The position numbers and the translations under genes are program-made. Positions 50,679 through 59,739 of a DNA stretch of 64,000 nucleotides are shown piece after piece; the first letter of the stretch is position 1, and each line of letters starts with the position of its first letter. Source of the stretch: Kribbella sp. ALI-6-A (GTDB taxonomy: Bacteria > Actinomycetota > Actinomycetes > Propionibacteriales > Kribbellaceae); contig NZ_MTQN01000011.1 of the NCBI RefSeq assembly GCF_001984195.1, forward strand, positions 1,054,001 through 1,118,000, written 5' to 3'. The notes under the pieces are model-generated. The model was not told the origin of the DNA. It saw nothing but the letters and a program-made list of their open reading frames with translations, and searched no databases.

Positions 50679-51794
50679 GTGAAGCTCGTAGCAGATCAGC
50701 AGGAGTTGGCGGCCGGCATCGGCTGGGTCGCGAAAGGCCTTCCGCACCGTACGAGTACGCCGATTCTGCTCGGCCTGCTCCTGACGGCCGGCCCTGACCG
50801 CGCCACCATCGCCGGGACCGACCACGCGATCTCGACGCAGCTCGCGCTGGACTGCCAGGTCGATGCCGAGGGCACCTGTCTGGTGCCCGGCCGGATGCTG
50901 GCCGAGATCGTCAAGCTACTGCCGCCCGGCCCGGTGACGCTCGCCGCGGCGGACAACCGGTTCACCGTCCGCTGTGGGGATGCTGTCTACACCCTTCCTC
51001 TGCTCCCCGTGATCGACTACCCGGCGACCACGGACGCTGAGGCAGAGCACCGTGCCGCGGTGGATGCTGCCGAGTTCGCCGCGGCTGTCGGGCAAGTGGC
51101 GGTTTCCGCCGCGCGGGACGACGTCGTGCCGGCGCTGGCGGGGATCAACCTGAGCTTCGCGGACGAGACGGTCGAGCTGGCGAGCACTGATCGCTATCGG
51201 CTGGGGATCGCGCGGGTCGGATTGACCTCGCCGGTGCAGCCGTTCGACGTACTGGTCCCTGCGAAGGCATTGGTCGACTTGACGCGGGCGTTCGCCGCCG
51301 ACGGCGGGCAACTGCTGCTGTCCGTCGCCGACGAGACCTTGCTGCTGCACAACCTCACCAGATCAGCCCGGGTACGCACCTTGAGCGGCCCCTACCTGCC
51401 GTATCGCCGGATCGTTCCGGACGAGACCCCGATCAGAGCCACCGTCGAGCGCGCCGCACTGCGCGACGTCGTCAAGCGGCTGAGCGTCGTCGCGGACGGC
51501 ATGACCCCGATCTGGCTCGAGTACGGCGTGGGCTCGCTCCGGGTCCGCGCCGGGTCGGCCGACGACGCGTCCGGCGCGGAGACGCTGGCCGCCAGCGGCA
51601 CCGGCGACTCGTTGACCGTCGCCTTCACCGGGCAGCTCCTGCTCGACGCGATCAACTCGTTCGGCACCTCGCACCTGACCGCGTCGTACACCGGCGCGCG
51701 CAAGCCCGCCGTACTGACCGGCGCGACCGAGACCGGTGAGCCGGACGGGGACTACCTGCACGTCGTCACCCCACGCCTGCTCCCCCAGCAATAG
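50679..51794 (+). CDS. dnaN: DNA polymerase III beta subunit (sliding clamp) paralog
   Basis: The 371-residue protein begins at GTG 50679 and shows three clamp domains: MKLVADQQELAAGIGWVAKG with PILLGLLLTAG in domain 1, VPALAGINLSFADETVELAS and DRYRLG in domain 2, and VAFTGQLLLDAINSFGT in domain 3. The end (YLHVVTPRLLPQQ) lacks the usual MPxR(L/V) C-terminus of replicative clamps. No dnaA, recF or gyrB is nearby; neighbours are LtrA and a peptide transporter. This is therefore probably a second clamp in addition to the one at the origin. It is monocistronic. Confidence 0.88.
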   Translation: MKLVADQQELAAGIGWVAKGLPHRTSTPILLGLLLTAGPDRATIAGTDHAISTQLALDCQVDAEGTCLVPGRMLAEIVKLLPPGPVTLAAADNRFTVRCGDAVYTLPLLPVIDYPATTDAEAEHRAAVDAAEFAAAVGQVAVSAARDDVVPALAGINLSFADETVELASTDRYRLGIARVGLTSPVQPFDVLVPAKALVDLTRAFAADGGQLLLSVADETLLLHNLTRSARVRTLSGPYLPYRRIVPDETPIRATVERAALRDVVKRLSVVADGMTPIWLEYGVGSLRVRAGSADDASGAETLAASGTGDSLTVAFTGQLLLDAINSFGTSHLTASYTGARKPAVLTGATETGEPDGDYLHVVTPRLLPQQ

Positions 51795-51796
51795 AA

Positions 51797-51827
51797 CGAG
51801 GCCCCACCCGTGACGGGTAGGGCCTCG
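51797..51827. terminator. bidirectional terminator
   Basis: CGAGGCC...ACCCGT-G-ACGGGT...GGCCTCG forms a near-perfect hairpin between the convergent clamp and peptide-transporter ATPase genes. Confidence 0.75.
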
Positions 51828-51840
51828 ATCCAGGTGATGC

Positions 51841-52896
51841 TCAGGCCGTGGCGGCGGTCAGGTCGACCTTCGGCTCGGCGAAGTGGCAGGCCGCGGTGTG
51901 GCCGGCCGCGGAGCGCGGTTTGATCTCCAGCAGCGGCTCCTGGGTGGCGCAGATCTCCTCCGCCTTCCAGCAGCGGGTGCGGAACCGGCAGCCGCTCGGC
52001 GGGTCGATCGGCGAGGGAACGTCGCCGACCAGCCGGATCCGCTCCTTCGCCGGAACACCGCGGATCGTGCCCAGGTCCGGCGCGGCCGACAGCAGCGCCT
52101 GGGTGTACGGGTGCTGCGGAGCGGTGTAGATCTGCTCCCGCGGGCCCTGCTCGACGATCTTGCCCAGGTACATCACGGCGACGGTGTCGCAGAAGTGCCG
52201 GACCACGCCGAGGTCGTGCGCGATGAACACGAACGCGATGCCCAGATCGCGGCGCAGGTCCTCCATCAGGTTCATCACCTGGGCCTGGATCGACACGTCC
52301 AGCGCGGAGACCGGCTCGTCGGCGATGATCACCTCGGGCTCGACCGCCAGCGCCCGGGCGATGCCGATCCGCTGGCGCTGACCGCCGGAGAACTCGTTCG
52401 GGTAGCGGTTGTGGTGCTCGGGGTTCAGGCCGACCCGCTCCAGCAGCTCCTGGACCCGCTCGAGCTCCTTGCCCCGCTTCACCAGGTTGTGCACGCGCAG
52501 CGGCGTACTGATGATGTTGCTGACCGTCTGCCGCGGGTTCAGCGAGCTGTACGGGTCCTGGAAGACGATCTGCAGCTCCCGGCGGAACGGGCGCAGCTCG
52601 CGCTCCTTCAGCTGGGCGATGTCGGTGCCCTTGAACAGGATCTGGCCGGCCGTCGGGGTGAGCAGCCGGGTGATCATCCGGCCGGTGGTCGACTTGCCGC
52701 AGCCGGACTCGCCGACCAGGCCGAGGCTGCCGCCCGGCGCCAGGTCGAAGCTGACGCCGTCGACGGCCTGGACCACCTTGCGGGTCCGGCCCAGTCCCGC
52801 GGCCTCCTTGATCGGGAAGTGCATCTTGAGGTCGCGGACCTGCAGCAACGGAGTGCTCTGCGCGGCCGGAGTTGTGTCCTGCACGGGGTTGTTCAT
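51841..52896 (-). CDS. oligopeptide/dipeptide ABC transporter ATPase (DppF-like)
   Basis: The 351-residue protein has Walker A GESGCGKSTTGRMI near residues 60-73, a Q-loop in LQIVFQDPYSSLNPRQTV, signature FSGGQRQRIGIARAL, Walker B VIIADEPVSALD and switch His HDLGV. The C-terminal oligopeptide extension carries cysteines in PPSGCRFRTRCWKAEEIC and HTAACHF, as in iron-sulfur-binding DppD/F subunits. It is the last gene of the peptide operon, 8 bp after dppD. Confidence 0.93.
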   Translation of the reverse strand: MNNPVQDTTPAAQSTPLLQVRDLKMHFPIKEAAGLGRTRKVVQAVDGVSFDLAPGGSLGLVGESGCGKSTTGRMITRLLTPTAGQILFKGTDIAQLKERELRPFRRELQIVFQDPYSSLNPRQTVSNIISTPLRVHNLVKRGKELERVQELLERVGLNPEHHNRYPNEFSGGQRQRIGIARALAVEPEVIIADEPVSALDVSIQAQVMNLMEDLRRDLGIAFVFIAHDLGVVRHFCDTVAVMYLGKIVEQGPREQIYTAPQHPYTQALLSAAPDLGTIRGVPAKERIRLVGDVPSPIDPPSGCRFRTRCWKAEEICATQEPLLEIKPRSAAGHTAACHFAEPKVDLTAATA

Positions 52897-52904
52897 CTCT
52901 CTCC

Positions 52905-54080
52905 TCAGCCCAGTCTCGGTGCGACCTCGGCCTCGTAGATCGAGGCCTTGTCGTGCAGGTGGCAGCGGGACGTGTGCGCGCCGGCGCCGTCGACCGGCAG
53001 CAGCTCGGGCAGGTCGGTGGTGCAGCGCTCGCCCTTGACCCGGTCCTTGTAGGGGCAGCGGGGGTTGAACGAGCAGCCGCTGGGCAGGTTCAGCAGGCTC
53101 GGCGGCAGGCCCTTGATCGGGCGCAGCCGCTCGCTGGCCGCCGACACCGTCGGGATCGACTCCAGCAGACCCCAGGTGTAGGGCATCCGCGGCTGGGCCA
53201 GCACGTCCTGGGCGGTGCCGTACTCGACGCAGCGGCCGGCGTACATGACCAGGACGTCGTCGGCCATCTCCGCGACCACCCCGAGGTCGTGGGTGATCAG
53301 CACGATCGCCGAGCCGAACTCCTTCTGCAGGTTGTTCAGCAGGTCCAGGATCTGCGCCTGGACGGTGACGTCGAGGGCGGTGGTCGGCTCGTCGGCGATC
53401 ACCAGCTTGGGGTCGTTGACCAGCCCCATCGCGATCATCGCGCGCTGCCGCATCCCGCCGGAGAACTCGTGCGGGTACTGCTTGAACCGGCGGATCGGGT
53501 TCGGGATGCCGACCAGGTCGAGCATCTCCAGGGCGCGCTTCTTGGCGACGTCCTTGGAGACCTTGTGGTGCACCAGGTACGCCTCGGCGATCTGGCTGCC
53601 GACCGTGTAGAGCGGGTGCAGCGACGACTGCGGGTCCTGGAACACCATCGACACCGCGTCGCCGCGGATCTTCATCAGGTCGTTCTCGGCCAAGCCGACG
53701 ATCTCGTCGCCGCCGAGCTTGATCGAGCCGGTGATCCGGGTCCGCTTGCGGTCGTGCAGGCCCATCACCGCCATGCTCGAGACCGACTTGCCCGAACCGG
53801 ACTCCCCGACGATCGCCAGTGTCCGGCCGAGCGGGACGGCGTAGCTCAGCCCGTTCACCGCGCTGACCACACCGTCGGCGGTCGGGAACTTCACCGTCAG
53901 GTCGGTGACCTCGAGGTACGGCGTCTCGCCGCTCGGGTTGAGCGACCCCTGCCGGCGCTCGCGGGTCGCGATCGACGGACCGCGCTTGGCCTGTGCTGCC
54001 GCGTCGGCTCCGCTCATCGTGTTCAGGCCGTCCTTTCCGAGGGTGTCAGCCGTCCCGGGTTCGTTGGCGGGTGTGCTCAT
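52905..54080 (-). CDS. oligopeptide/dipeptide ABC transporter ATPase (DppD-like)
   Basis: The 391-residue protein begins with about 50 polar residues before the ABC domain. It has Walker A GESGSGKSVSSMAV, VSMVFQDPQSSLHPLYTV, signature FSGGMRQRAMIAMGL, Walker B LVIADEPTTALD and HDLGVVAEMADD. The C-terminal cysteine motif is PSGCSFNPRCPYKDR. ATG 54080 overlaps the permease stop; a longer upstream frame is antisense-like and rejected. It pairs with the DppF-like subunit to drive peptide import. Confidence 0.93.
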   Translation of the reverse strand: MSTPANEPGTADTLGKDGLNTMSGADAAAQAKRGPSIATRERRQGSLNPSGETPYLEVTDLTVKFPTADGVVSAVNGLSYAVPLGRTLAIVGESGSGKSVSSMAVMGLHDRKRTRITGSIKLGGDEIVGLAENDLMKIRGDAVSMVFQDPQSSLHPLYTVGSQIAEAYLVHHKVSKDVAKKRALEMLDLVGIPNPIRRFKQYPHEFSGGMRQRAMIAMGLVNDPKLVIADEPTTALDVTVQAQILDLLNNLQKEFGSAIVLITHDLGVVAEMADDVLVMYAGRCVEYGTAQDVLAQPRMPYTWGLLESIPTVSAASERLRPIKGLPPSLLNLPSGCSFNPRCPYKDRVKGERCTTDLPELLPVDGAGAHTSRCHLHDKASIYEAEVAPRLG

Positions 54081-55069
54081 GACAGCCTCACCCGCGGGTC
54101 GATCAGGCTGTAGGCCACGTCGACCAGGAAGTTCATCGCGACCAGGATCACCGAGGCGATCAGCACCGTGCCCATGATGACCGGCAGGTCGTAGCTCTGC
54201 AGACTGTCCAGCACGAGGTTGCCCAGCCCCGGGAGGTCGAAGATCCGCTCGGTGAAGATGGCACCGGCCAGACTGCCGGCGATGTCCAGGCCGAAGATCG
54301 TGATCACCGGGATCAGACCGGATCGCAGCGCGTGCTTGTAGGTCACCTTGCGGTCGGACAGCCCCTTGGCCCGGGCCGTCCGGATGTAGTCCTCGCTGAG
54401 TGCCTCCACCATCGAGCCGCGCGAGTAGCGCGCGTACTGGGTGCAGTTGTAGATCCCGATCACCAGCCACGGTGTCAGGAACCCGACGAACCACTTGCCG
54501 GGGTTGTCCGACAGTGGCGTGTAACCACCGCGCGGCAGGATCGGGTAGAGGATCGTCAGGTAGAGCGAGATCATCAGCGCGACGATGTAGTAGGGCACCG
54601 AGCTGACGATCAGCGTGCTGCCCATCAGGATCCGGTCACCCGTCGTGCCCCGGCGCTTGGCGGCCATCGAACCGACGAACACGCCGATGGTCAGCACCAG
54701 GACCGCGTAACCGGCCACCAGCGACACCGTGACCGGCAAGCGCTCCTTCAGCATGTCGGTCACCGGCCGGTCGTTCTTGAACGAGAAGCCCAGGCAGGGC
54801 GCGTCGCACTTCTGCACCACACCGGCGGTCTCGAAGGTCCGCCCGGCGAAGATTCCCGCCGTGTACTCGGCGAACTGCTGCACCTTGGGTCGGTCCAGGT
54901 GCAGGTTCTCCTTGATCTCGTTGTAACGCTCCTGGGTGCAGTTGCGCTCACCACAGATCGCCGCGGCCGGGTCGGTCGGGGCGACGAAGAACAGCGCGAA
55001 GGTCGCGATGAGCGTGACCAGTACCACGCTGAGCGCGCTCACCAGCCGGCGCGCCACGAAGTAGAGCAC
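54077..55069 (-). CDS. peptide ABC transporter permease (DppB-like)
   Basis: The 330-residue membrane protein has first helix LVSALSVVLVTLIATFALFF and a periplasmic loop with cysteines (ICGERNCTQERYNE, QKCDAPCLGF). Five more helices include the EAA loop region MVEALSEDYIRTARAKGLSD. The four loop cysteines suggest disulfides outside the membrane, common in actinobacterial DppB. It forms the channel with DppC, which here is encoded first in the operon, before the binding protein. Confidence 0.92.
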   Translation of the reverse strand: MLYFVARRLVSALSVVLVTLIATFALFFVAPTDPAAAICGERNCTQERYNEIKENLHLDRPKVQQFAEYTAGIFAGRTFETAGVVQKCDAPCLGFSFKNDRPVTDMLKERLPVTVSLVAGYAVLVLTIGVFVGSMAAKRRGTTGDRILMGSTLIVSSVPYYIVALMISLYLTILYPILPRGGYTPLSDNPGKWFVGFLTPWLVIGIYNCTQYARYSRGSMVEALSEDYIRTARAKGLSDRKVTYKHALRSGLIPVITIFGLDIAGSLAGAIFTERIFDLPGLGNLVLDSLQSYDLPVIMGTVLIASVILVAMNFLVDVAYSLIDPRVRLS

Positions 55070-55093
55070 GGGGGTTTTCTCCTCACCGATCGA

Positions 55094-55125
55094 GGTGGTG
55101 ACCGAACCGAGGTCCGGTCACCACC
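55094..55125 (-). terminator. intercistronic hairpin after the peptide-binding protein gene
   Basis: An 11-bp perfect stem (GGTGGTGACCG/CGGTCACCACC) with a 10-nt loop lies between the binding-protein stop and the DppB start. Like the one at 43320, it likely raises binding-protein mRNA relative to downstream genes. Confidence 0.7.
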
Positions 55126-55168
55126 CCTCCATCAGATGATCAGACTGCTAGGTGTCCGGCGAACCGGA

Positions 55169-56926
55169 TCAGGGCTGCTTCAGGTAGATCGAGGTGAACT
55201 CGGGCATGCCCTGGGTCACGTCGTTGATGGCGTGACCGATGTTCTTCCCGACCGGGAACGTGCTCGCGCTGTAGTACAGCGGAACACCCGGCAGGTACTG
55301 CTCCATGATCTTGCGGTCGACCTTCGACCACTCCTTGAGCTGCTCGTCCGGGCTCAGCGCCGCGACCCGGTCGATCTCGGCGTCCAGCGCCTTGTCCTGG
55401 ATCATGCCGATGCTGTTGCTCAGCTTGACCGCGTCGGACTTGAACAGCACCGGGAACCAGCTCGTACCCGACGGCCAGTCCGAGCACCAGCCCGCGGGGC
55501 CCTGGCCGATGTTCACCGGGGCGCTCGGGTCGTTGGTCAGGGTGCGGATCTTGGCCTTCGAGACGCCGACCGACTTGACCTTGAACCCGGCCTTCTCGAA
55601 GGTCTGGGTCCACAGCTGGTTCTGCGTCTGGCGGATCTTGTCGTCGTTGGAGTAGTACCAGCTCAGCTCGAAGTTCTCCTTGCCCAGCTCCTTCAGCTTG
55701 GCCTTGATCTCCTCGGCGACGGCCGGGTCTTCAGCACCCTTGCCGGTGCCGGTCAGGCCGGGCAGCTCGTACTTCTCGTAGCCCGGAACGGCCGGCGGCA
55801 GGATCGTCGACGCCGGGATCGCGCTGTCCGGGGTCAGGCCCCGGACCTTGCGCCAGCTGTCGAACGGGAACGCCTTCGCGATCAGCTGACGGACCTCCAG
55901 CGGGATCTTGCGGGTGTCCATGCCGAGGAAGTTCGTGCACGGCGACTGGCCGCGGATGATCTGGCTTTCGTCCTTGACCTCGGGCTTCAGGCTGGCGTCG
56001 AGGTTGGTGTAGCTCAGCGCGTTCGCGTCCTGACCGGAGCTGGCCAGCACCTGGCGCTGCACCTTGAGCAGGTCCTGGGAGAACTTGAAGTCCCACTTGT
56101 CCGGGTACTGGTGCCGCACCGGGTCGGTGTTGGGGTCCCAGTTCGGGTTCTTGACCAGCCGCAGTTCCGAACCGGCGTTGTAGCTCTCGACCATGTACGG
56201 GCCGGTCGCCATCGGCTTCTGCTCGTAGTTCTTCTTGGTGTCCTTGGCCTTCGGGATCGGCGTGAACATCGGGAACGCCGCGTAGAACGGAAGGTCGTCG
56301 AACTTCTTGCGCAGGTGGATGATCAGCGTGCTGTTGTCCGGGGTCTCGACGCCGGAGTAGTTGTCACCGCTGGAGTACGGACCCTCGTACTTGTCGCCGT
56401 CCTTGAAGAACTCCATCTGGTACGCCGGGCCGGCGTCGTACAGGTCGTGCGCGAAGGACCGCTTGATCGCGTACGCGTAGTCCTCGGCCTTGACCGGGGA
56501 GCCGTCCATGTACTTGATGCCCTGCTTGAGCTTGAACGTCCAGGTCAGGCCGTCGGCCGACTTGGTGCCCAGGTCCTCGGCCAGGTCGGGAACGAGGATC
56601 GGCTTGCCGGTCTTGTCGTCCAGCTTGTACTGGGTCAGCGCCCGGTACATCAGCTTTCCGATCTGGTTGCCGTCGGTGTAGTAGATGTTGGTCGGGTCGA
56701 AGGTGTCCGGCGTGACGTCGGACAGCACCGTGACGGTGCCACCCTTCTTCGCGCCCTCGACCTCGGGCGCCGGGCCCTTCAGGGTCGCGTCGGTGGCCTT
56801 CTCCTGTGCCGAACCCGCGTCGCCCGCGTTCCCGTTGCCGCTGCCGTTGTTCGACGACGGGCTGCCACAGGCCACGGCGGCCAGCATGACCGTCGCCGCG
56901 ACAGCGGTGATCCGCTTCCACTGCAT
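55169..56926 (-). CDS. peptide ABC transporter substrate-binding lipoprotein (DppA-like)
   Basis: The 585-residue SBP_bac_5 lipoprotein has lipobox MLAAVACGSP (Cys near residue 20), a Gly/Asn linker, then GGTVTVLSDVTPDTFDPTN and the family motif LTWTFKLKQGIKYMDGSPVK near residue 128. YMVESYNAGSELRLVKNPNW and SWYYSNDDKIRQTQNQLW follow. ATG 56926 follows AAAGGAGAAACACGACA. It captures peptides (or similar oligomers) for the flanking permeases. A strong hairpin follows the stop. Confidence 0.92.
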   Translation of the reverse strand: MQWKRITAVAATVMLAAVACGSPSSNNGSGNGNAGDAGSAQEKATDATLKGPAPEVEGAKKGGTVTVLSDVTPDTFDPTNIYYTDGNQIGKLMYRALTQYKLDDKTGKPILVPDLAEDLGTKSADGLTWTFKLKQGIKYMDGSPVKAEDYAYAIKRSFAHDLYDAGPAYQMEFFKDGDKYEGPYSSGDNYSGVETPDNSTLIIHLRKKFDDLPFYAAFPMFTPIPKAKDTKKNYEQKPMATGPYMVESYNAGSELRLVKNPNWDPNTDPVRHQYPDKWDFKFSQDLLKVQRQVLASSGQDANALSYTNLDASLKPEVKDESQIIRGQSPCTNFLGMDTRKIPLEVRQLIAKAFPFDSWRKVRGLTPDSAIPASTILPPAVPGYEKYELPGLTGTGKGAEDPAVAEEIKAKLKELGKENFELSWYYSNDDKIRQTQNQLWTQTFEKAGFKVKSVGVSKAKIRTLTNDPSAPVNIGQGPAGWCSDWPSGTSWFPVLFKSDAVKLSNSIGMIQDKALDAEIDRVAALSPDEQLKEWSKVDRKIMEQYLPGVPLYYSASTFPVGKNIGHAINDVTQGMPEFTSIYLKQP

Positions 56927-56966
56927 TGTCGTGTTTCTCCTTTTCTGCCGCTGGGGCAACGCCGGG

Positions 56967-57974
56967 CTACCGGCGAGTCTTGGGGTCGAAGGCGTCCCGC
57001 ACCGCGTCGCCCAGCAGGGCGAGGGCGAGCACCAGGGCCGTGATGCCGAGCACCGGCAGCCACAGGTACAGCGGGTCGGCCTTGAACCAGTTGGTCGCCG
57101 AGGCGATCGTCTGACCCCACGACGGGATCGGCTCGATCAGCCCCACCCCGAGGAAGGACAGGCCCGCCTCGGCCGTGACGTAGGCCGGCAGCGCCAGTGA
57201 TGCCGAGATCACGATCGGGGCGACCAGGTTGGGCAGCAGTTCCTTGAACAGCACCTGGCTGGTCGGAACGCCGATCGCCTTGGCCGCGAGCACGAACTCC
57301 CGCTCGCGCAGGGACAGCACCTCACCGCGGATGATCCGCGCCAGGCCGGCCCACCCGAAGAACGAGAGCACGAAGATCAGCACGAAGAACCGGGTCGAGG
57401 CCTGCTCGTCGGGCGTCAGGTTGAACGAACCCCCACGCAGGTTCTCCACGATCGGCACCATCGCGATCGCGAACAGCAGGTAGGGAAGGCTCAGGACGAA
57501 GTCGATGATCCAGGAGATCACCCGGTCCACCCAGCCGCCGAGGAAGCCGGCCAGCAGCCCCATCACCACGCCGACGATGGTGCCGAACAGCGTGGCGACG
57601 AACGCGACGACCAGCGACGGGCGGGCGCCGTACACCCAGCGGGCGAAGTTGTCCCGGCCGGTCTTGGGCTCGACGCCGAACCAGTGGTCCGACGTGATGC
57701 CGATGGTCGGGAAGCCGTACTCGTCGACCAGGTCGGGCTTGAACGAGCTGATGTCGCCGCCCTCGAGCTTGGCCAGCAGCGGCGCGAAGATCGCGATCAG
57801 GATGAAGAACAGCACGACGAAGGCGCAGATCATCGCGACCCGGTCCTTGCGCAGCCGGTCCATCGCGATCCGCGTCGGCGATTTCCCGTGCGCCATTCCT
57901 GCGTCCCGCACCGGCTCCGCGGACGCCGGGTGGTCCTCGACACCTACGGTCGAGTCGGGTGAACCGATGCTCAT
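56967..57974 (-). CDS. peptide ABC transporter permease (DppC-like)
   Basis: The 335-residue membrane protein has a cytoplasmic N-terminus of about 45 residues and helices beginning VAMICAFVVLFFILIAIFAP. The periplasmic loop is DHWFGVEPKTGRDNFARWVY (DxxxxGxDxxxR-type), and the EAA loop is LREREFVLAAKAIGVPTSQ. It is first in the operon, ahead of the binding-protein gene, whereas the common order is A-B-C-D-F. ATG 57974 has CGGAG upstream; a GTG two codons earlier is possible. Confidence 0.92.
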   Translation of the reverse strand: MSIGSPDSTVGVEDHPASAEPVRDAGMAHGKSPTRIAMDRLRKDRVAMICAFVVLFFILIAIFAPLLAKLEGGDISSFKPDLVDEYGFPTIGITSDHWFGVEPKTGRDNFARWVYGARPSLVVAFVATLFGTIVGVVMGLLAGFLGGWVDRVISWIIDFVLSLPYLLFAIAMVPIVENLRGGSFNLTPDEQASTRFFVLIFVLSFFGWAGLARIIRGEVLSLREREFVLAAKAIGVPTSQVLFKELLPNLVAPIVISASLALPAYVTAEAGLSFLGVGLIEPIPSWGQTIASATNWFKADPLYLWLPVLGITALVLALALLGDAVRDAFDPKTRR

Positions 57975-58463
57975 GCGCACTCCGTCAGCTTCTGTCAGCC
58001 AGATTTCTCAGATGTCGACCGGCCACGATCTGTTGATCGCGGAGGGTCTGGAGCCCTGCACCTAGTTGCAGCCAAAAGGCCTTGACAACGACCGGCCTGT
58101 GGACCGCGGGCCAGCCTGCCCGATACATCGGCGGCAAAACCAGCAGTGCCCCGGAGCAGTGTACAAATCGTTACCGGAACGGGTACCCCGGGAGTACATT
58201 TGAGACGAATATTTACTTAGAGTTAGCAATTCTCCACAAAACGCGGCGGCACAGCACCGTCAATGGCCATTTAGTGCCAGATTGTCACTCCGCGTGCAGA
58301 CGGCCAGCGCTTCCAGTTTCATCACTCTGAGTGAACAGGGCCGCCAGAGGGCCGTCGGCGGTTCGGAATCCCGGTGCGGAACGGCAGCGGCGCCGCAGCC
58401 CACTCGTGGGACCGCGGCGCCGCGGGTCCGGGGTGCTGCCCCGGACCGGATGGCTCGCCGGCG
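57975..58463. other. 489-bp intergenic region with an AT-rich core
   Basis: This region lies upstream of the peptide-transporter operon and downstream of gcvT, both on the minus strand. Positions 58187-58245 are markedly AT-rich for this genome (for example GAATATTTACTTAGAGTTAG). It likely holds the peptide operon promoter and its control sites. Short frames crossing it do not look coding. Confidence 0.55.
58425..58447 (-). terminator. terminator after gcvT
   Basis: A 9-bp perfect stem (GGTCCGGGG/CCCCGGACC) with a 5-nt loop starts 17 bp beyond the gcvT stop. Confidence 0.6.
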
Positions 58464-59561
58464 TCAGCTCTGGCGCACGTTGACCGTGACGAACGGGGGC
58501 TTGACCACCTCGAAGGCCTCCTGGCGGCCGCGGATGTCGACGGTGACCTGGTCGCCCTCCACCACCGCGGCGTCCAGCAGGGCCAGGGCGATGCCCTTCT
58601 TCAGGGTCGGGGAGAAGGTGCCGGAGGTGACCTCCCCCAGGGGCGTGCCCTCGGCGCCGGCGACCGTCATGTGCGGGCGCGGGATGCCGCGGCCGACGGC
58701 GCGCAGGCCGCGCAGGATGCGGGCCGGGCCGGCCTCCTTCTCTGCGCGCAGGGCCGCGTCGCCCCAGAAGTGCGGCTTCTTCCAGCCGACCGCCCAGCCC
58801 GACCGTGCCTGGACCGGGGTGATCTCGGGCGAGATGTCCTGGCCGTGCAGCGGGTATCCCATCTCGGTCCGCAGGGTGTCGCGCGCACCGAGACCGGCCG
58901 GCACGATGCCGTACTGCTCGCCCGCGGCCAGCAGCGCGTCGAACACGGCGACGGCGGCGGCGTTCGGCACGACCAGCTCGTAGCCGCGCTCACCGGTGTA
59001 GCCGGTGCGGCAGACGACGACCGGCGTACCGTCGTGGTCCGCGACGGCGAAGGCCATGTAGTCGTGGCCGGTCGGCAGCCCGATCGCCGCGACCACGTCG
59101 TCGGAGTGCGTGCCCTGGACGGCGAGGATCGCGTAGTCGTCGTGGGTGTTGGTCACCACGACGCCGTCGGGCGCCTGCTCGGCCAGCCGGCGCACCACCT
59201 CGGCGGTGTTCGCGGCGTTCGGGATCAGGAACACGTCGTCGTCGGCGTGCAGGTACGCGATCAGGTCGTCCACCACGCCGCCGTCCTCGGCGCAGCACAG
59301 CGTGTACTGCGCCTGGCCGGGGCCGATCTTGCCCAGGTCGTTGGTCAGGCACGAGTTCACGTACGCCGCGGCGCCCGGCCCCGTGACGGTCGCCTTGCCC
59401 AGGTGGCTCACGTCGAAGACGCCGACCGAGGTCCGGACCGCGGTGTGCTCGGCCACCACGCCGCCGTACTCCAGCGGCATCTCCCAGCCGCCGAACTCGG
59501 CGAACTTGGCTCCCAGGGCGACGTGCCGCTCGTGCAGCGGGGACTTCTTCAAGCTGGTCAT
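58464..59561 (-). CDS. gcvT: glycine cleavage system aminomethyltransferase (T protein)
   Basis: The 365-residue protein begins MTSLKKSPLHERHVALGAKF, with EFGGWEMPLEYGG, VFDVSHLGKATVTGPGA, the folate-binding region YTGERGYELVVPN near residue 195 and RTEMGYPLHGQDISPEITP. The T protein takes the methylamine group from the H protein, releasing ammonia and making methylene-tetrahydrofolate. It stands alone; gcvH, gcvP and lpd are not in the window. No glycine riboswitch was recognised upstream. Confidence 0.95.
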   Translation of the reverse strand: MTSLKKSPLHERHVALGAKFAEFGGWEMPLEYGGVVAEHTAVRTSVGVFDVSHLGKATVTGPGAAAYVNSCLTNDLGKIGPGQAQYTLCCAEDGGVVDDLIAYLHADDDVFLIPNAANTAEVVRRLAEQAPDGVVVTNTHDDYAILAVQGTHSDDVVAAIGLPTGHDYMAFAVADHDGTPVVVCRTGYTGERGYELVVPNAAAVAVFDALLAAGEQYGIVPAGLGARDTLRTEMGYPLHGQDISPEITPVQARSGWAVGWKKPHFWGDAALRAEKEAGPARILRGLRAVGRGIPRPHMTVAGAEGTPLGEVTSGTFSPTLKKGIALALLDAAVVEGDQVTVDIRGRQEAFEVVKPPFVTVNVRQS

Positions 59562-59739
59562 GCTGCGGAACCTACCTGACCGGACCGGTCCGGTGTCAGC
59601 GCGCGAACGGGCCGCGGCGGCGGTGTGGCACGCGTCTCCCACCGCGTCGCCCCGTAGCATGCTGCGTGCGTTGTCGGGCAGCATTCACGTACCGTCACGA
59701 CCGGCGCACCGCCATCCGTCAAGGAGGACTGAGGATTTC

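Noticed and set aside
58082..58330. 82-codon open frame in the gap before the peptide operon
   Set aside because: Its codon use is unlike the neighbours, it crosses the AT-rich promoter-like stretch, and it has no ribosome-binding site or domain.
59576..59599. Interrupted palindrome CTGACCGGACC-GGTCCGGTGTCAG between gcvT and pepA as a riboswitch or operator
   Set aside because: It is short, with a 2-nt bulge, in GC-rich DNA, and does not match the glycine riboswitch. Not strong enough to list as a site.
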